From: Clarkia xantiana subsp. parviflora
Taxonomy: Eukaryota; Streptophyta; Magnoliopsida; Myrtales; Onagraceae
Length of the DNA: 64,000 nt
Direction of reading: 5' to 3'
Assembly: GCA_036873135.1 (NCBI GenBank)
Contig: JAPTYO010000012.1
Location: forward strand, 5,526,090 to 5,590,089
The translations under genes and the position numbers were made by a program. The first letter of the stretch is position 1, and every line of letters starts with the position of its first letter. A model generated the notes under the pieces. That model was not told the DNA's origin and made no database searches. It saw only the letters and a program-made list of their open reading frames with translations. This document shows positions 37,401 to 49,618 of the stretch, piece by piece.

Positions 37401-40400
37401 TCGTCTAGTTAATATATCTGTCTTGAACTCCTCAAAGCGAGCATGGAAAATGCGAGCTAGTAAATCAGGACGATCGTGTGGATTCTGATAAAACATGAAG
37501 TAAGCATTGTTTAATGAACAAAAATAATATGACAAAAAAATATGTATTATAATAGAAGATATGTATTAGTTGATAATAGATGTTCACCTGAAATGGTAGC
37601 AACTCGGCTGTGATTTCCTCCCACGAAGGATTGCATGTCATTGTGATAAATAGAGATGGTTTTCCAAAAGCACGTACCAAAGCCATTGCATCTGAGTATC
37701 TTTCAAACATGTCACGCCGAGAGCCAACAAATGATGAAGGTAATATCGTCTTTCGTCCAACAGATCCTTTATAAAATGAAAAATTAAAGACATGTTATGA
37801 TCAAAATTAGCATGATAGTAAGAAAATAATTTTATATGTATTAGATGTGCTACGACTTTAGCATCAGAAGAAGTTGTAAGCGTAAATTAAAAAACAAAGT
37901 TGAATAGTAACCTGCATCATGGTTTCCTGCAATGAATGAATCTTGAAGTCCTCTATAAACATCAGCTCTGATATTATCTTGGTGGTCACGAACCCAACGT
38001 AGTCTCTGTGTCTCGATTTTAACATACTGGTCAACAATATATTGTTGCAGAAGACGCCCACCACGAAGAAGTAAAGATTGTGTACATTGTTCTCTAATCT
38101 GCAATTACAATTTTGAATACAGTAGATTAGAGACGTAAAATCAAATTTTTTTTGGCCATATATAAAATAATTTGTTAAAAGTAACGATAGTGTAAAATTA
38201 TTAATATTGAAAGATGTCATAAAAAACTACCAATGGTAACAAAGTTCTATTATACCTGCAATGTAAAAGCATAATATTCGCGACATGACACATTAATACG
38301 TGTGTCTGTCCTTTGTTCATCAGATGTCCAACCATATATGCCTTGAGGAAGTAGAATTGGATATTGAAGGGGATCATAATAGCCGGTTGTATCGCTTATA
38401 TTTAGCAGTTGACCAGATTGTGTTTGAACAATAACATCACGATCGCGAATGGCATTAACATCCTCTCCTCCAACTATAACTGCGGCAACTTGGTGAGCAG
38501 TAGGGACAGCGTATTGATGCATATGGTGTGGTTGTTCTCTTATCACTAAGCGACATTGGTGGATATTCGGCATGACAGATAATTGTCGAAACTGTTGTAC
38601 AAAAGGATTTACATCATTGAGAATTGAAGTTATTCTCTGCAAGACTGTGGTCTTCAGGGAGCTATTTTCGGCCTGTCGGTATTCTAGTTCATGCTCTGTA
38701 TCAAATATGTATGTTTGTAGATACCTAGGTCGTTCACCTTCAGATGGTAATAGAGAACCAATTTGATGATAAATTGACCCTTGAGCTCGAAATGTATATA
38801 TCCCTCGACTGCCAGCGATTAAACTTTCGTCAACATGCACACCCATTGAAGTAAAAGAGAAAACGTGATTATAAGCACGAATATTATGCCGGAAGTGGGA
38901 TCCATCAGCAGTTGGATCTTCATATAGTTGTAACATAGCGGATGGGGGATCATGCAATGGCAACACAATCCGACCATTATGGCAACATATACTGCTAGGC
39001 TCGTGACAGAAAAGCTTGGCATGACATTTGCTACAAAATGTAGGTTCACGAAGAACATAGTTCAGAGAATCCACCCCCTCACGAAAATTTCGAGCAATAC
39101 GAAAATATCCTCTTCTTCCTGATGTTGCAGGTAGTACTGAAAAAAGGTAAATTGAAATACATTCATTTCTAGAGAATGTAAGAAAGTAATTAAAATGGAT
39201 GTATGTATGTGAAATTAGTTTGACATAGTACCATAAAAGTTTTGCATGCGGTGTACATCGTGTACAGTAAAAGTGCCAGCAGAATGCATCGTAGAAGGAT
39301 TAGCATGTGAGATATCTTCTACTGTCATCATGCATATAAAACAATAGAGTATTAATATATATATTTTTAGGGAAATTAGTGACAAACAAATATATATTTG
39401 TGAATATAAATATATGCTCACGACGTGGACGTGACGGTGGCGGAGAATGATGTAAATGAGCATCGTTGGAAGTTACATCTAGATAAGAGAAGAAAAAAAT
39501 TGTAATATGTTAAACATAATAATTCAATAATAGTTTTTACATATGAAAATTAAAAAAATTGAATTTACAAATGTAAATATACGTACATACATAATGATGG
39601 TTGTTTAAAAATCATATTGTATGTAAACTATTAAATAGTATATGTGGTTAACATACGTTGAGAGTTATATGGAGAATTGACAGCATGACACACATGACTG
39701 GAGGGATCATGAGTTGTAGAAGGTCCAGCACCAGAATTATCTTGTACTGGTACTGGCATGCGGGCGAGTCTTAGAAGATCGCGCATTCTCAATGAACCTA
39801 AGAATACGAATGTATATATTATTAGGGAAATTAGTGAGAAACAAATATATATTTGTGAATATAAATATATGCTCACGACGTGGACGTGACGGTGGCGGAG
39901 AATGACGTAAAGAAGCATCGTTGGAAGTTACATCTAGATAAGAGAAACCAAATTGTAATCGCTTAAACATAATAATTTGACAATAGTTTTTACATATAAA
40001 ACTAAAAAAGTTGAATTTACAAATGTAAATATACGTACATACAAAATGATGGTTGTTTAAAAGTCATATTGTATGTAAAGTATTTAAATGTATATGTGGT
40101 TGACATACCTTGAGAGTTATATGGAGAATTGACGACAACGCGCACATGACCGGAGGGATCATGAGTTGTAGAAGGTCCAACACCAGAATTATCTTGTAAC
40201 GGTATTGGCATGCGGGCGAGTCTTAAAAGATCGCGCATTCTCGAACCTAACAATATTAATGTATATATTTTTAGGGGGAATTAGTGAGAAACCAATATAT
40301 ATGTGTGGATATAAATATATGCTCACGATGTCGACGTGACGGTGGCGGAGAATGATTTAAAGAAACATTGTTGGAAGTTGCATCTACATAAGAGAAGACC

Positions 40401-40924
40401 AAATTATAATAATCGGTTAAACATATAATAATTCAATAGTAGTTGGTAAATATAAAAATAAATAGGATGAATTATTGATGTAAATATTCGTACATACATA
40501 ATGATGATTGTTTAAAAATGAAGTATTCTATGTAAACCGTTAAATAGTAAATAAGGAAACCATTTTAATATATATGAAGCTGAAATAAATAGAGGTAGAT
40601 GTATAAGTGTGCATGATAATGAAACTATTTTAAAATATATCAAGCGGAAATGAATATAGGTAGATATATAGGTTTATATGCATGTTTGTGTTGGTGAAAC
40701 ATGTGAAATTCCTTGTGGACATTTATACAAATAAGAAAAGTAAATAATTCGACTATAATGAGAATATTAGAAAAAACTTAAACATTTGTCATGAATTTTT
40801 TTTAATATTTCTTTTAGTTTGATAAAGTACCATAATTAGTACGACGACGTCGCAATGCAGCTTCTCTCTGTTGTGCTTGTCGATTTAAAGCATCTCTATG
40901 TTGCGGTTGCCGAATTAGAGACAT
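34487..40924 (-). CDS. Helitron Rep/helicase (12 exons, open)
   Basis: Encodes the Helitron replication initiator and helicase that drives rolling-circle-type transposition in the nucleus. Exons on the minus strand: 40831-40924, 40327-40383, 40109-40246, 39877-39933, 39657-39797, 39422-39478, 39232-39321, 38256-39136, 37912-38098, 37588-37766, 36729-37484, 34487-36598. All borders are GT/AG and phases agree; together they give 1582 codons with no stop. The Rep part shows SLFITMTCNPSWEEI, the HUH-type motif QKRGLPHAHMLI and KYLYKYIHKG, which holds the tyrosine motif. The PIF1-like helicase (last exon) shows DGPGGTGKTYLY (Walker A), IIWDEAPMAH (Walker B), GGDFRQVLPVV and, near the end, INKAQGQTL and YVALSRG. 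The start MSLIRQPQHRD at 40924 is the first ATG compatible with the exon chain. The N-terminal exons are internally duplicated. Confidence 0.85.
39365..40400 (-). repeat. About 450-bp tandem duplications carrying exon pairs of the Helitron gene
   Basis: A segment with AAACAAATATATATTTGTGA, a 57-bp exon (SPPPSRPRR) and its donor occurs at about 39371-39490, 39830-39950 and, more diverged, 40275-40400. Between them the longer exon (RMRDLLRLARMP...) occurs twice, at 39657-39797 and 40109-40246. The period is about 445-460 bp. Exon lengths of 57, 141, 57 and 138 keep phase 1, so duplication preserves the reading frame. Confidence 0.85.
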
Positions 40925-43794
40925 TGTGAATGCCTATCTATTCACAGACCTAACATTTATAATAGATGTATATATGTAGAGACATATACTTAATTTTTTG
41001 CACATAAAAATTACATATTTTCAAATTAAATATTATGTCAACATAAAAAGCACAGATAAAATTACATATTATCAAATGGAATAATCTGGAAAAAAAGGAG
41101 TATTTTTAAGAATGTAATGTCATAGTTTGGAAGGCAGTTGGATAGTAAGATGATATAATACCTGCAAAATTGAAAAAAAAAATACATGAATCATAAACAT
41201 AACTGAAAGATATATATTATGTAAAATAATTGAAATAAACACATACCGCAAAATTGTTAGTAAGAATGCATGAGGAATAGAAGTTAAAAATCATGATAAA
41301 CATGTTTGATTGGAAATAAGATTTAAAAACGAATCATAATTTCAATCTTATAAGGAATAAGAATTATTGTCCGCTTAAAATAAGCTAAAAGAAATAATAC
41401 ATCAACCTCTTCTGATTAAAATAACCTTTTAATATGTAATGCCACAACATGTAAATTAGACGAATAAAGAAAGAACCTATAAGCTGCGAGTACTGCGAGA
41501 ATATTCAATTACGTTTCTTCCCCTGCGTAGTTGACATATATAGTAGAAAATTAAGCCGATAGATTTAAAAAAAACATATAACTTATCTTGAATGATTTTC
41601 AAATCAGTGAGTCCAAAAAACTAGACCCGAAAAGGTAGCAGTTAATTAATATTTTTTTGGAAGGAAAAAAGCAAAAAATATATAGTAGAAAATTAAGCCG
41701 ATATAATTTTTTATCAAAAAAAAAAAGCCAATTAGAATTTTAAAAAAATAAATAAATATATATCTATTATATAACTTATCTCTATATAACTTATCTTGAA
41801 TGATTTTCAAATCACTGAATTAATATTTTATTTTTGGAAGGAAAAAAGAGAAAAAAATAGGCGATAGAATTAGAATTAAGGCGATATAATTTTTTATATA
41901 AAAAAAGGCGATAGAAAAAAATATATATATATATATATTTACTGCATTCGGTCGGTTTCAGTCACGGTTTTTTTAATAAAAAACTCAGAAAACGGTTTTA
42001 AAAAAATCATCGGATTTTTTGTTGTATATGGAACTCCATCAGATTTTATTGAAAAAAACTTTATACAATCAGATTATAAAGAAAACTTCATTATAAAGAA
42101 AACGTTTTTTTGCTGTATGGAACTCCATCAGATTTTATACAATCCAGATGAAAGAAATCAGAAAAAAAAACATACATAATGAAGTTTGAAAAGCAGTTGA
42201 CTTACCTTTTAGTTGAAGAAGCACATGCTAATGTCAAGTCGGCAGTTCTGCCAATCTGTATATATTCAGAGGCAGAACAACATTGTTAATCCATATAGGT
42301 AATGACGATTGAAAATAATGACGTACGTATTTGTTCTGCATTAATCCGTAAATAGGAGTAGCAGAGAGAATGTAAAATTGAAAAAAAAAATGTAGACCGA
42401 AGATAAAACTTCGCTGATAAAAGAATAGTCATGAGGCAGTGGTTCATTATGATGCAGAAGTGCAATAAAATAGCAGAAAGAATTAAACGTTACTTCAGCA
42501 TTACCTAGAATGCAGAGAGAAGGATGTTTGCATGTACCCACCACCTGAAGAATTGAATTAGCAAATCAGATGATGAAATTAGAAAAGAACAATTAGAAAG
42601 CAATCGGAAAGGAGATCTTTTTACTTATGTGTACTCAAATCAAGTTAAGTGTTATTCTCGTTCTGGGTAGTTCTATTTATATGTAGAAGATGGATAAAGA
42701 TAATTATAGATAATCAGTTAACAGAATTATGTTCGATTGAAGTCGAAGATAATAATTTTATATTAGTAAAGACAACTAGCTGTTAATAATTTTCAAATCA
42801 TAGAAGATAAAAAAAACAGTTGGGCTCAAAAAGCCAGTAAAGTAGCGATTTTCCACTGTAATAGAAGAACTACTTACGATATAGGTTGATCTCGGGGAGC
42901 ATGGGAGATCTGATTTGATTCCCAGCATATTCCTGTTTCCATCAAATGCAATCCCTTAGGTCTAGTCGACATTTCTGAAGGAGGAAGCACCGCAAAAAAA
43001 TTGACGATTAACACCGCAAAAAAAATTCTGAAGGAATAAGCATCGTTCTATTGAGCAGCTTCAGGGTTTCACTTGGCCCACACCTGGTAAGCAGCCGTCG
43101 TACTGTAGGCAATTGCATCGCACGGTTGCCGATCGCGATTCGGTGATTGCTGATAAGGGCGATGTGGTTACCAATCTGGCCGAATCCTTCGTTAACGCTT
43201 TGGCCGAAGAGAGAATTCTCGCTGGACACCGCTACACCCACCGCCTCTTGACCAATGGCCACCATCGTCGCAGGTCGTACCTATGTGGTCACCGATCTTT
43301 CAAATCCTGCCTCTGTGATTGCCGTTCTGGACAAAGGTGGGGCACATGCAGACACATTAGAAAAAGCAAGAAAATAGAGAAAGAAGAGAGAAGAAAGGTC
43401 GGCCGCCGCAGAGAAACTTACCATCGCAGCATATCTGTCTTCGAAGAGACTGTGCTGTCGTCGTAGAGTGGAGAGTTGCAGTAGAAGAGTTGGAAAAATA
43501 GAGAATGGGAGGTTAATTAGGATAGAGAAAGAAGAGAGGTTTGAGAAGATGAAGTGGTGGCAAAACGTTTTGGCCAAAAAAGAAAAAAGTGGAGACAGAA
43601 CGTGGAGAGTAGTGACAAAACGTGTTGGGGTAAATCGTTTTTGGTTCAATGACTAAAGTGCCCTTGGTCAACACAACTACAATTTAACTGAGGCGTGAAT
43701 ATTTTGTAAAATAGAGTCTGTGTTATTTAGATATGCAAATACAGATAAATATGTGTGGCGGTTACAAAATGGCTTGCAGCCATTATATAATAGA
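40925..43794 (-). other. Helitron 5' region without a recognised gene
   Basis: This lies between the Helitron 5' end and the Rep/helicase start. It is likely promoter and untranslated leader. It contains a direct repeat of about 130 bp (41583-41720 and 41790-41910, both with CTTATCTTGAATGATTTTCA) and a shorter one with GGAACTCCATCAGATTTTAT near 42029 and 42119. Pyrimidine-rich sequence at 43480-43640 (minus sense) resembles a leader. Open frames at 43113-43649 on both strands have no domain I recognise. Confidence 0.5.
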
Positions 43795-44420
43795 TAAACA
43801 AGCAACAAAAGGACCCTACGACCTCCTCATGAAATGAGGAAGATCAGGGGCAAACCAGCATCATGTTACATCAGCCGTAGCCGCCAACGTAACAATGTCA
43901 TGTGCTAAACTCACTCGTGCCCTAGGAACAGTTTTAATAACAACAGGTAAATAAGATAGTAAGAATCTAATGTCGTAAATGATCTCAACAAGTGAAGGAA
44001 CACAGCCTGTAGAGGAGGAGGATATCTGTTTGAGCAGATTTGTCGAGTCCGTGAAGAGAGTATGTGTACCCCGACGTGAACATCTTGCTAACAGTAGTCC
44101 TGCCCGGCATGCTAGTCCTTCCGCTTGAATAGGATCTTCACCAAAAGCTGATATAATAGAAACCGCCGAGATATCACCACTCTCGTTTAGTAAAATTGCG
44201 GCTCCGTAGAGGGTACTAGTATTGCGTCGTACTGCCCCGTCACACATTATGGTGGGTCTGATGTGTGCCGGGGTTGTGGTTCTGATTCTCACGGATGACT
44301 GGGCGCCTGCATTATGAAAAATTTTTAACATGTCAAGACAGTCTAAGCTAGCCAAGCGTATGAAATTTAAAACTGAATAAGCACTATGTAGTTTCTGCCT
44401 AAAAATGTCTGTGTTCCTCT
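43795..44420 (-). pseudogene. RNase H end and 3' UTR of the minus-strand LINE
   Basis: The minus-strand frame from about 44415 to 43861 carries an RNase H domain of the type found at the ORF2 end of plant LINEs: CDGAVRRNTSTLYGAAILL, then QAEGLACRAGLLLA, LFTDSTNLLKQ and a final VSLAHDIVTLAA. It stops at 43861-43863 and a short 3' UTR follows to the Helitron insertion. At its upstream side, NTDIFRQKLH follows directly after the gypsy insertion point. It joins to WGIWLER on the other side (55384 onward) across the 5-bp duplication. Confidence 0.8.
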
Positions 44421-45154
44421 TGATGGGCTTCGCTGTGGCTGTTAGGCCTTTTAACAGCGAGCAAACGGTGAATAGGGCCACTGGGCCCTCAATGGAGGTC
44501 AAGATGACCCAGGCGAAGGGTCCCGACAGAGGGAGTCCCGATAATGAAAGGTCCCGATAATGAAAGGTCCCGACAGAGTCGGTCCCGATAGGTGAGCTGG
44601 ATGCTCCCGATGAGATGCCTTTAAGTAGGTCCCGATGACGAATCCCTGAGAACGATTGACCCTGTCACGATGACGAGGGGCCCCGAGCGGTGACACAACG
44701 AGATAACTCTGGAGTCCCCGATATTAGTCGGGACTTGCTATCAGAGGATGAGGCCGAGATACGCGGGGCGTGGCCAAGATACGCGGAGCGTAGTTAAGAT
44801 ACGCGGAGCGTGGCCGAGATACGCGGGGCGTGGCCGAGATAAGCGAGATCATGGCCTAGATAGGCGGGATCGTGCCCGAGATACGCGGAATACGGGCTAA
44901 CCACCCTAACGGTTCACCAGGTAATTGAGGTACCTCTCCGCCTATAAAAGGGCAGAGGTTACCTCAGAGCACATTACGTTTTGAGATACACTACTTGAGA
45001 TTACTGCTTGCCAGTCCGTACGAGATACTCATTTAAGCATCGGAGAGGGATTCTGGGTCACCGCCCGGTCTATCCCCTCTTTGCAGGATTGCGTGGAGCG
45101 AAGGAGCTAGGACCGCCGTCAAAGATCGTACCGGAGTTCCACCGTGATCCAACA
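44421..45154 (+). repeat. 5' LTR of the Tat-like element
   Basis: This 734-bp LTR has a TATA-like CCTATAAAAG at 44941-44950. It also has a minisatellite of about 21-bp units (GAGATACGCGGAGCGTGGCC type) at about 44755-44890, with one unit fewer than the 3' LTR. A 17-bp unit (GGTCCCGATAATGAAAG) is present twice here (44548-44581) but once in the 3' LTR. Confidence 0.9.
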
Positions 45155-45174
45155 TTGGCGCCGTCTGTGGGAAC
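45155..45174 (+). promoter_or_regulatory. Primer binding site of the Tat-like element
   Basis: TTGGCGCCGTCTGTGGGAAC follows the LTR directly. TGGCGCC at this position is typical of plant gypsy elements. Confidence 0.7.
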
Positions 45175-45190
45175 GTAACAAAAAGCTGAT

Positions 45191-46565
45191 ATGCCTTCTA
45201 CTCGTTCAATGGAGGCTGGCAAGCAAAGAAGACAAGGACAATCTGGTGGTTCCCGTCATCCTGCTGGGACGGCTCTGAATTCACCACCGGAGCATGCTGA
45301 GGACCAGAACCTCCCCGCGGAGGTCTGCCGGACAGGGGGGCATAATGAAGCTCCTGAAGATACTGCTGCTCAACACTAGGGGAATAGGGAGCAGGAGGCT
45401 CCCCCAAATGCGGACCTGACGAGGGCTGTGGCGGAGGCCATGCCGATGTTTTTGGCAGCCGTGGAGGCTCTCTTAGATCGGAGGGAGGCTACGAGGAGGC
45501 AAGAGGAGATGCCTCCACTAGAAGAGGAAGCGCCCCCACTAGCAGAGGTTCAGAATGTGCGAGAGGTTCAGCCCCGAAGCCATGGCAGGAGTAGGGAGTC
45601 CGCTCAACCAGAACGATTTGTGGTTGATGGGCCAGGACCAGTGCAGCATAGGACCATTCCCCTTAATGGTCCCATCACCCCCGATCAGGTGGTGAAGATC
45701 GTGAACATCTGCATGGGAGAGCAGAAGCCGCTGGTGTCGGAGCTGAGGGATCGATCCACCCATCCCTTTGTTCCTCGACTCATAGACACCCTCGCCCCGC
45801 CAGGGCTGGGTATCCCTACGATTAAGGAGTATGATGCCGAGGGAGATCCGGTTCGTCATGTCCAGAAGCACCTTATGGCGTGTCTGGGCAGAGCCCCGAA
45901 TGAAGATATCGTGTGTACGCTGTTCCCGAACACACTTGGTGAGAGAGCCCTGACCTGGTTCTTTAGTCTGCCCCCAGGCTGCATCACTTGTTGGGCTGAT
46001 ATGCACGACCGCTTTATTCAGCAGTACCAGGGTCGCAGACGTCTGTTGAAGAGTATGAGGTCCCTGACCCAGGTGGTACAGAGGCCCGATGAGTCGCTGG
46101 CGCACTATTACCAGCGATACACGGCCAGCGTGGCGGAGATTGACGAGGAGATTTCGGAGGGTGAAACCATCCGTACCTTCATTCGGAACCTAACAGCCCC
46201 CTACGGTTCCGACTTGATGCACAGCGTGGCTGAGAAGGCTGTGTGGAATATGGAGGCACTGCAGAAGAGGGTGAAGCGGCAAATCGATGTCCATGAGTCG
46301 AAGATAGCCGCTGGAGAGCTTGAGCCCCCGAAGTCGAATAAGGGAAAGCAGTCGGCCAAACCCTTAGATGAGTGCAATTCGAAGGATAAATCCGAGAGCA
46401 GTCGGAGTCGAGGTCGCTCTGATCGGAGGGATGATAGGCGTTCTTCGAAGAAGGACAGGCGGGAGGATCATGACATTCCTCTCAACAGCTCTATGGCGGA
46501 GGTGTTAACGGTCATGGAGCGACAGGGTATCTCCAGGTACCCCCCCGAAGAAGGAAGGAGAATTT
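45191..46565 (+). pseudogene. Gag, broken by an in-frame stop
   Basis: Structural protein that would form the particle. ATG at 45191 starts MPSTRSMEAGKQRRQ. An in-frame TAG at 45377-45379 interrupts it, and the same frame then stays open to 46681. The retrotransposon gag core is clear: ERALTWFFSLPPGCITCWAD, then QQYQGRRRLLKSM, QRPDESLAHYYQRY and ETIRTFIRNL. Near 46541-46547 a run of seven C marks a frame change. After it the zinc-knuckle-like CRFHRANGHDTNHC continues in the next frame, so gag and pol appear to be one frame in the ancestor, as is usual in this group. Confidence 0.85.
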
Positions 46566-47588
46566 TTGGGATCCCGCACCGATCGCTACTGTCGATTTCA
46601 TCGCGCAAATGGTCACGACACCAATCATTGTCGGGAGCTGAAGAAGGAGATCGAAAAGCTGATCCAGAAGGGGAATCTTAAGGAGTTTGTCGGGGAGAAG
46701 CGGTGTCGATCCCGTTCTCGATCCCGATCACGGTCCCGTTCCCGATCCCGCGATCAGTCCCTAAAGAAGAAGAGGTCTGACCCGGAGTCTTCTGGTGCCC
46801 GTAAGGAGAAGCGGGGCACTATCAATGTGATTCACGGAGGATTTGCCGCGGGAGGCGATACCTCGTCCTCCCGGGAGGTTTATACCTCTAGAATTCCTGC
46901 TGCTGTGGTGCTGGGTAAGAGGTCCCGATCCTGGACCCTGAAGGAAGAGATGGTGATCTCCTTTTCGTCGGAGGATCTCGTAGGCGTGGAGACTCCGCAT
47001 GATGACGCTTTGGTCGTGACCTTGGATGTGGATGGGTACGAGATGAAGCGGATTCTGATCGATGGAGGGAGCTCCTCCGATATTCTGTTCATGGATGCGC
47101 TGGAGGCCATGGGGAAAACGAAGAAGGACCTGAAGGAGGTGAACTTCCCGATGGTCGGATTCTCTGGCTTTACCTCCTATCCGCTAGGAGTGATCACCTT
47201 ACCAGTGGAGTTTGGTAGTGGGTGGAAATCGGAGAGGAGGAACGTGGAGTTTGTGGTAGTTGAGTCCGCAGGGACCTACAACGCGATTATCGGGAGAACT
47301 ACCATCAACCCCCTGATGGCAGTTGCCTCGACTGTGCACCAGAAGATGAAGTTCCCGACTGACCATAGAGTCGGAGAGGTCAAGGGCGACCAGGTGGCTT
47401 CCAGGAAATGTTATGTTAACTCCACCCGAAGGAAAAGACGAGAGGCTATGACTGTCCTCCAGACAGATGCTGATCCTAGAGAGGAGTTTGGGCGTCCCAC
47501 CCCCGTAGAGGACTTGAAGGAGGTCGAGATTGACGGGCCTCAGAGGAAGGTGAAAATCGGGTCTGCTCTGACCGAGGAGACAGCCTGA
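46566..47588 (+). pseudogene. Gag C-terminus and aspartic protease
   Basis: Begins with a C-X2-H-X4-H-X4-C knuckle (CRFHRANGHDTNHC, from about 46590), then an Arg-Ser dipeptide run (about 46707-46760), then the retroviral-type protease with ILIDGGSSSDILF (about 47050; active-site Asp-Gly-Gly in place of the usual Asp-Ser/Thr-Gly, with Ser next), and AIIGRTTINPL (about 47284). The frame ends in TGA at 47586-47588, yet the next frame to the reverse transcriptase is the same register, so this is a premature stop and not a gene boundary. Confidence 0.82.
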
Positions 47589-47591
47589 GAA

Positions 47592-49618
47592 TTGATCGAT
47601 CTACTGAAGGAGTTCAAGGAGTTGTTCGCCTGGTCTCCGAGTGACATGCCAGGAATCAGCCCCGATGTGATCGTACACGAGCTGAAGATCGATTCCGCGA
47701 TCAAACCTATCGCACAGAAAAGGCGTCCGATGGGCACAGACAAGAGGATCGCGATCCAGCAGGAGGTGGGTAGGTTGCTCGATGCTGGGTTTATCAAGGA
47801 GCTCCGATTCCAGACTTGGGTTGCTAACCCGGTGCTGGTGAAGAAGAGCAATGGCAAGTGGCGGATGTGTGTTGATTTCCACGACCTGAATAAGGCTTGC
47901 CCGAAGGATTGTTACCCACTCCCGAGAATCGACCAGCTGATGGATGCCACGTCGGGACATGAGCTGTTGAGCTTCATGGATGCGTACTCGGGCTATAACC
48001 AGATCAAGATGGCTAAGGAAGACGCCCCCACACTGCCTTTTATGCTGATAGCGACATCTATCATTACGATGTCATGCCTTTCGGACTGATTAATGCTGGG
48101 TCAACCTACCAGCGGATGTTGAACAAGCTGTTCAGAGATATGCTGGGGAAGACCATGGAGGCTTACGTGGATGATATGCTGGTGAAGTCCCGACAATCTA
48201 AGGATCATGTGCACAACCTAGCCACGACGTTTGAGCGGATGAGACTTCATCAGGTTCGCTTGAACCCGACAAAATGCGCCTTCGGAGTCCACTCGGGGAA
48301 GTTTCTGGGCTTTATGGTGAGCCAAAGAGGAATTGAGGTGAACCCCGAGAAGCTAAGGGCGATCGAGGAGATGCAGTCTCTGATAAACCATCGGGAGGTG
48401 CATGTGCTGAATGGCCGACTGGCTGCAATGAATCGCTTCCTGTCCAAAGCGAGTGACCCATCAATGCCATTTTTTGAAGTCCTGAGGGCCAACAAGAAGT
48501 TTGAATGGACCGCCAAGTGTGAAGAGGCGTTCCAGGCACTCAAGCAGCACCTTCGCACCCTCCCGCCGTTAGCGAAACCAGCCCCAGACGAGCCGCTCTA
48601 TCTTTACTTGGCTGTTTTTGAATTTGCCATTAGCTCTGTATTAGTGAAGGTTGTCGAGGGTAATCAAGTCCCCGTCTATTATGTAAGCAAGGCGTTTGCC
48701 AAATCTGAAATGAATTATCCCGCCGTGGAGAAGTATCTCTTTGCGTTGATTATTACTGCTCGGAAGCTGAGGCCTTACTTCCATGCACATGAGATCACTG
48801 TGTTGACGAACCAGCCTCTGAAGCATTTTTTGAACCGACCTGATGCGTCGGGGAGATTAGTGAAATGGGCAGTCGAGCTTAGTGAGTTTCGCATACACTT
48901 TGCTCCGAGAACGGCTATTAAGGGCCAGACACTGGCGGATTTCATAGCAGAGTCTACAGCCCCCGATCTGGAAGAAGAGGGCCCTGTAGAGGGGGCAACC
49001 ATGGAGGTCCCGACAGCAGAACAACCAGAGATGGCAGAGCAATTAGAACAGCCAAACGAGGAAAATACTTGGGAGATGTACACGGATGGCTCCTCGAGTT
49101 CAGATGGATCAGGAGTAGGGTTTGTATTGATACCACCAGGCGGAGGTGAGCCGCTGCGATATGCTTTGGCCTTAACATTTAGGGCCACGAACAACGAAGC
49201 TGAGTACGAGGCTCTTATCACGGGCTTGAAAATTGCCAAAGGTACGGGAGTTGCTCACTTGAGAGTGAAGTGTGACGCGACCCTGATTGTGAACTAGGTT
49301 CAAGGGCGATACGAGGCGAAGAGCCCGATGATGAGGAAGTACCTTCGCGAGGTGCAAGTCTTGAAGGAGAGCTTTAAAAGCTTCGACATCGAGGCGATCC
49401 CGAGGGAGGAAAACGTGGAGGTAGATGCCTTGAGCAAATTTGCCCTGGGGGCACCCTTGGAGGAAAATCGGAAGGTGCACTTCTTGGAGAAGGTGATCTT
49501 GTCGACCACCGACCCGACACAGGTGTGTGCTATTGAAGCAGGATTGGAGGAGGAGCCCACTTGGATGACCCCGATAGTCGCGTACCTGACTACGGGGGAG
49601 TCCCCGATAATGAAGTGA
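47592..49618 (+). pseudogene. Reverse transcriptase and RNase H
   Basis: The reverse transcriptase starts with LLKEFKELFAWSPSDMPG and shows WRMCVDFHDLNKACPKDCYP, FMDAYSGYNQI (first catalytic Asp) and YVDDML (48164-48181). A single-base frame change lies at a run of five C near 48027-48031, so the first part ends at 48089 and the second runs from 48074. RNase H follows: one internal piece resembles the connection domain (VPVYYVSKAF), and a second copy has MYTDGSSSSDGSG, EAEYEALITGL and CDATLIVN. An in-frame TAG at 49295-49297 sits where related elements usually have a glutamine. The end (EVDALSKFALG) reaches 49618. Confidence 0.85.

Larger units (their letters stand above)
33778..43794 (-). 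mobile_element. Potentially autonomous Helitron (about 10 kb)
   Basis: Read on the minus strand the element begins TCTATTATATAATGGCTGCA after an A and ends GCGCGCGCAGGTTTCTAG before a T, with a GC-rich hairpin just before the CTAG. These are the plant Helitron ends and the expected A|T target. The host site confirms both borders: the LINE tail runs ...TTGCTTGTTTA up to 43795 and resumes TACTTATAATATGCGG at 33777. Inside lies one Rep/helicase gene without disabling mutations (34487-40924). No separate replication protein A gene was recognised. Confidence 0.85.

Noticed and set aside
43113..43656. Overlapping frames of 62-122 codons near the Helitron 5' end as a second Helitron gene such as replication protein A
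   Set aside because: They overlap on both strands, lack any recognised fold or motif, and sit where a promoter and leader are expected.
43861..44502. 213-codon minus-strand frame as one gene
   Set aside because: Its upstream part lies in the LTR of the gypsy element; only the RNase H part to about 44415 belongs to the LINE.
45539..46105. 188-codon minus-strand frame inside gag
   Set aside because: It is a shadow of the GC-rich gag frame on the plus strand, with no domain of its own.
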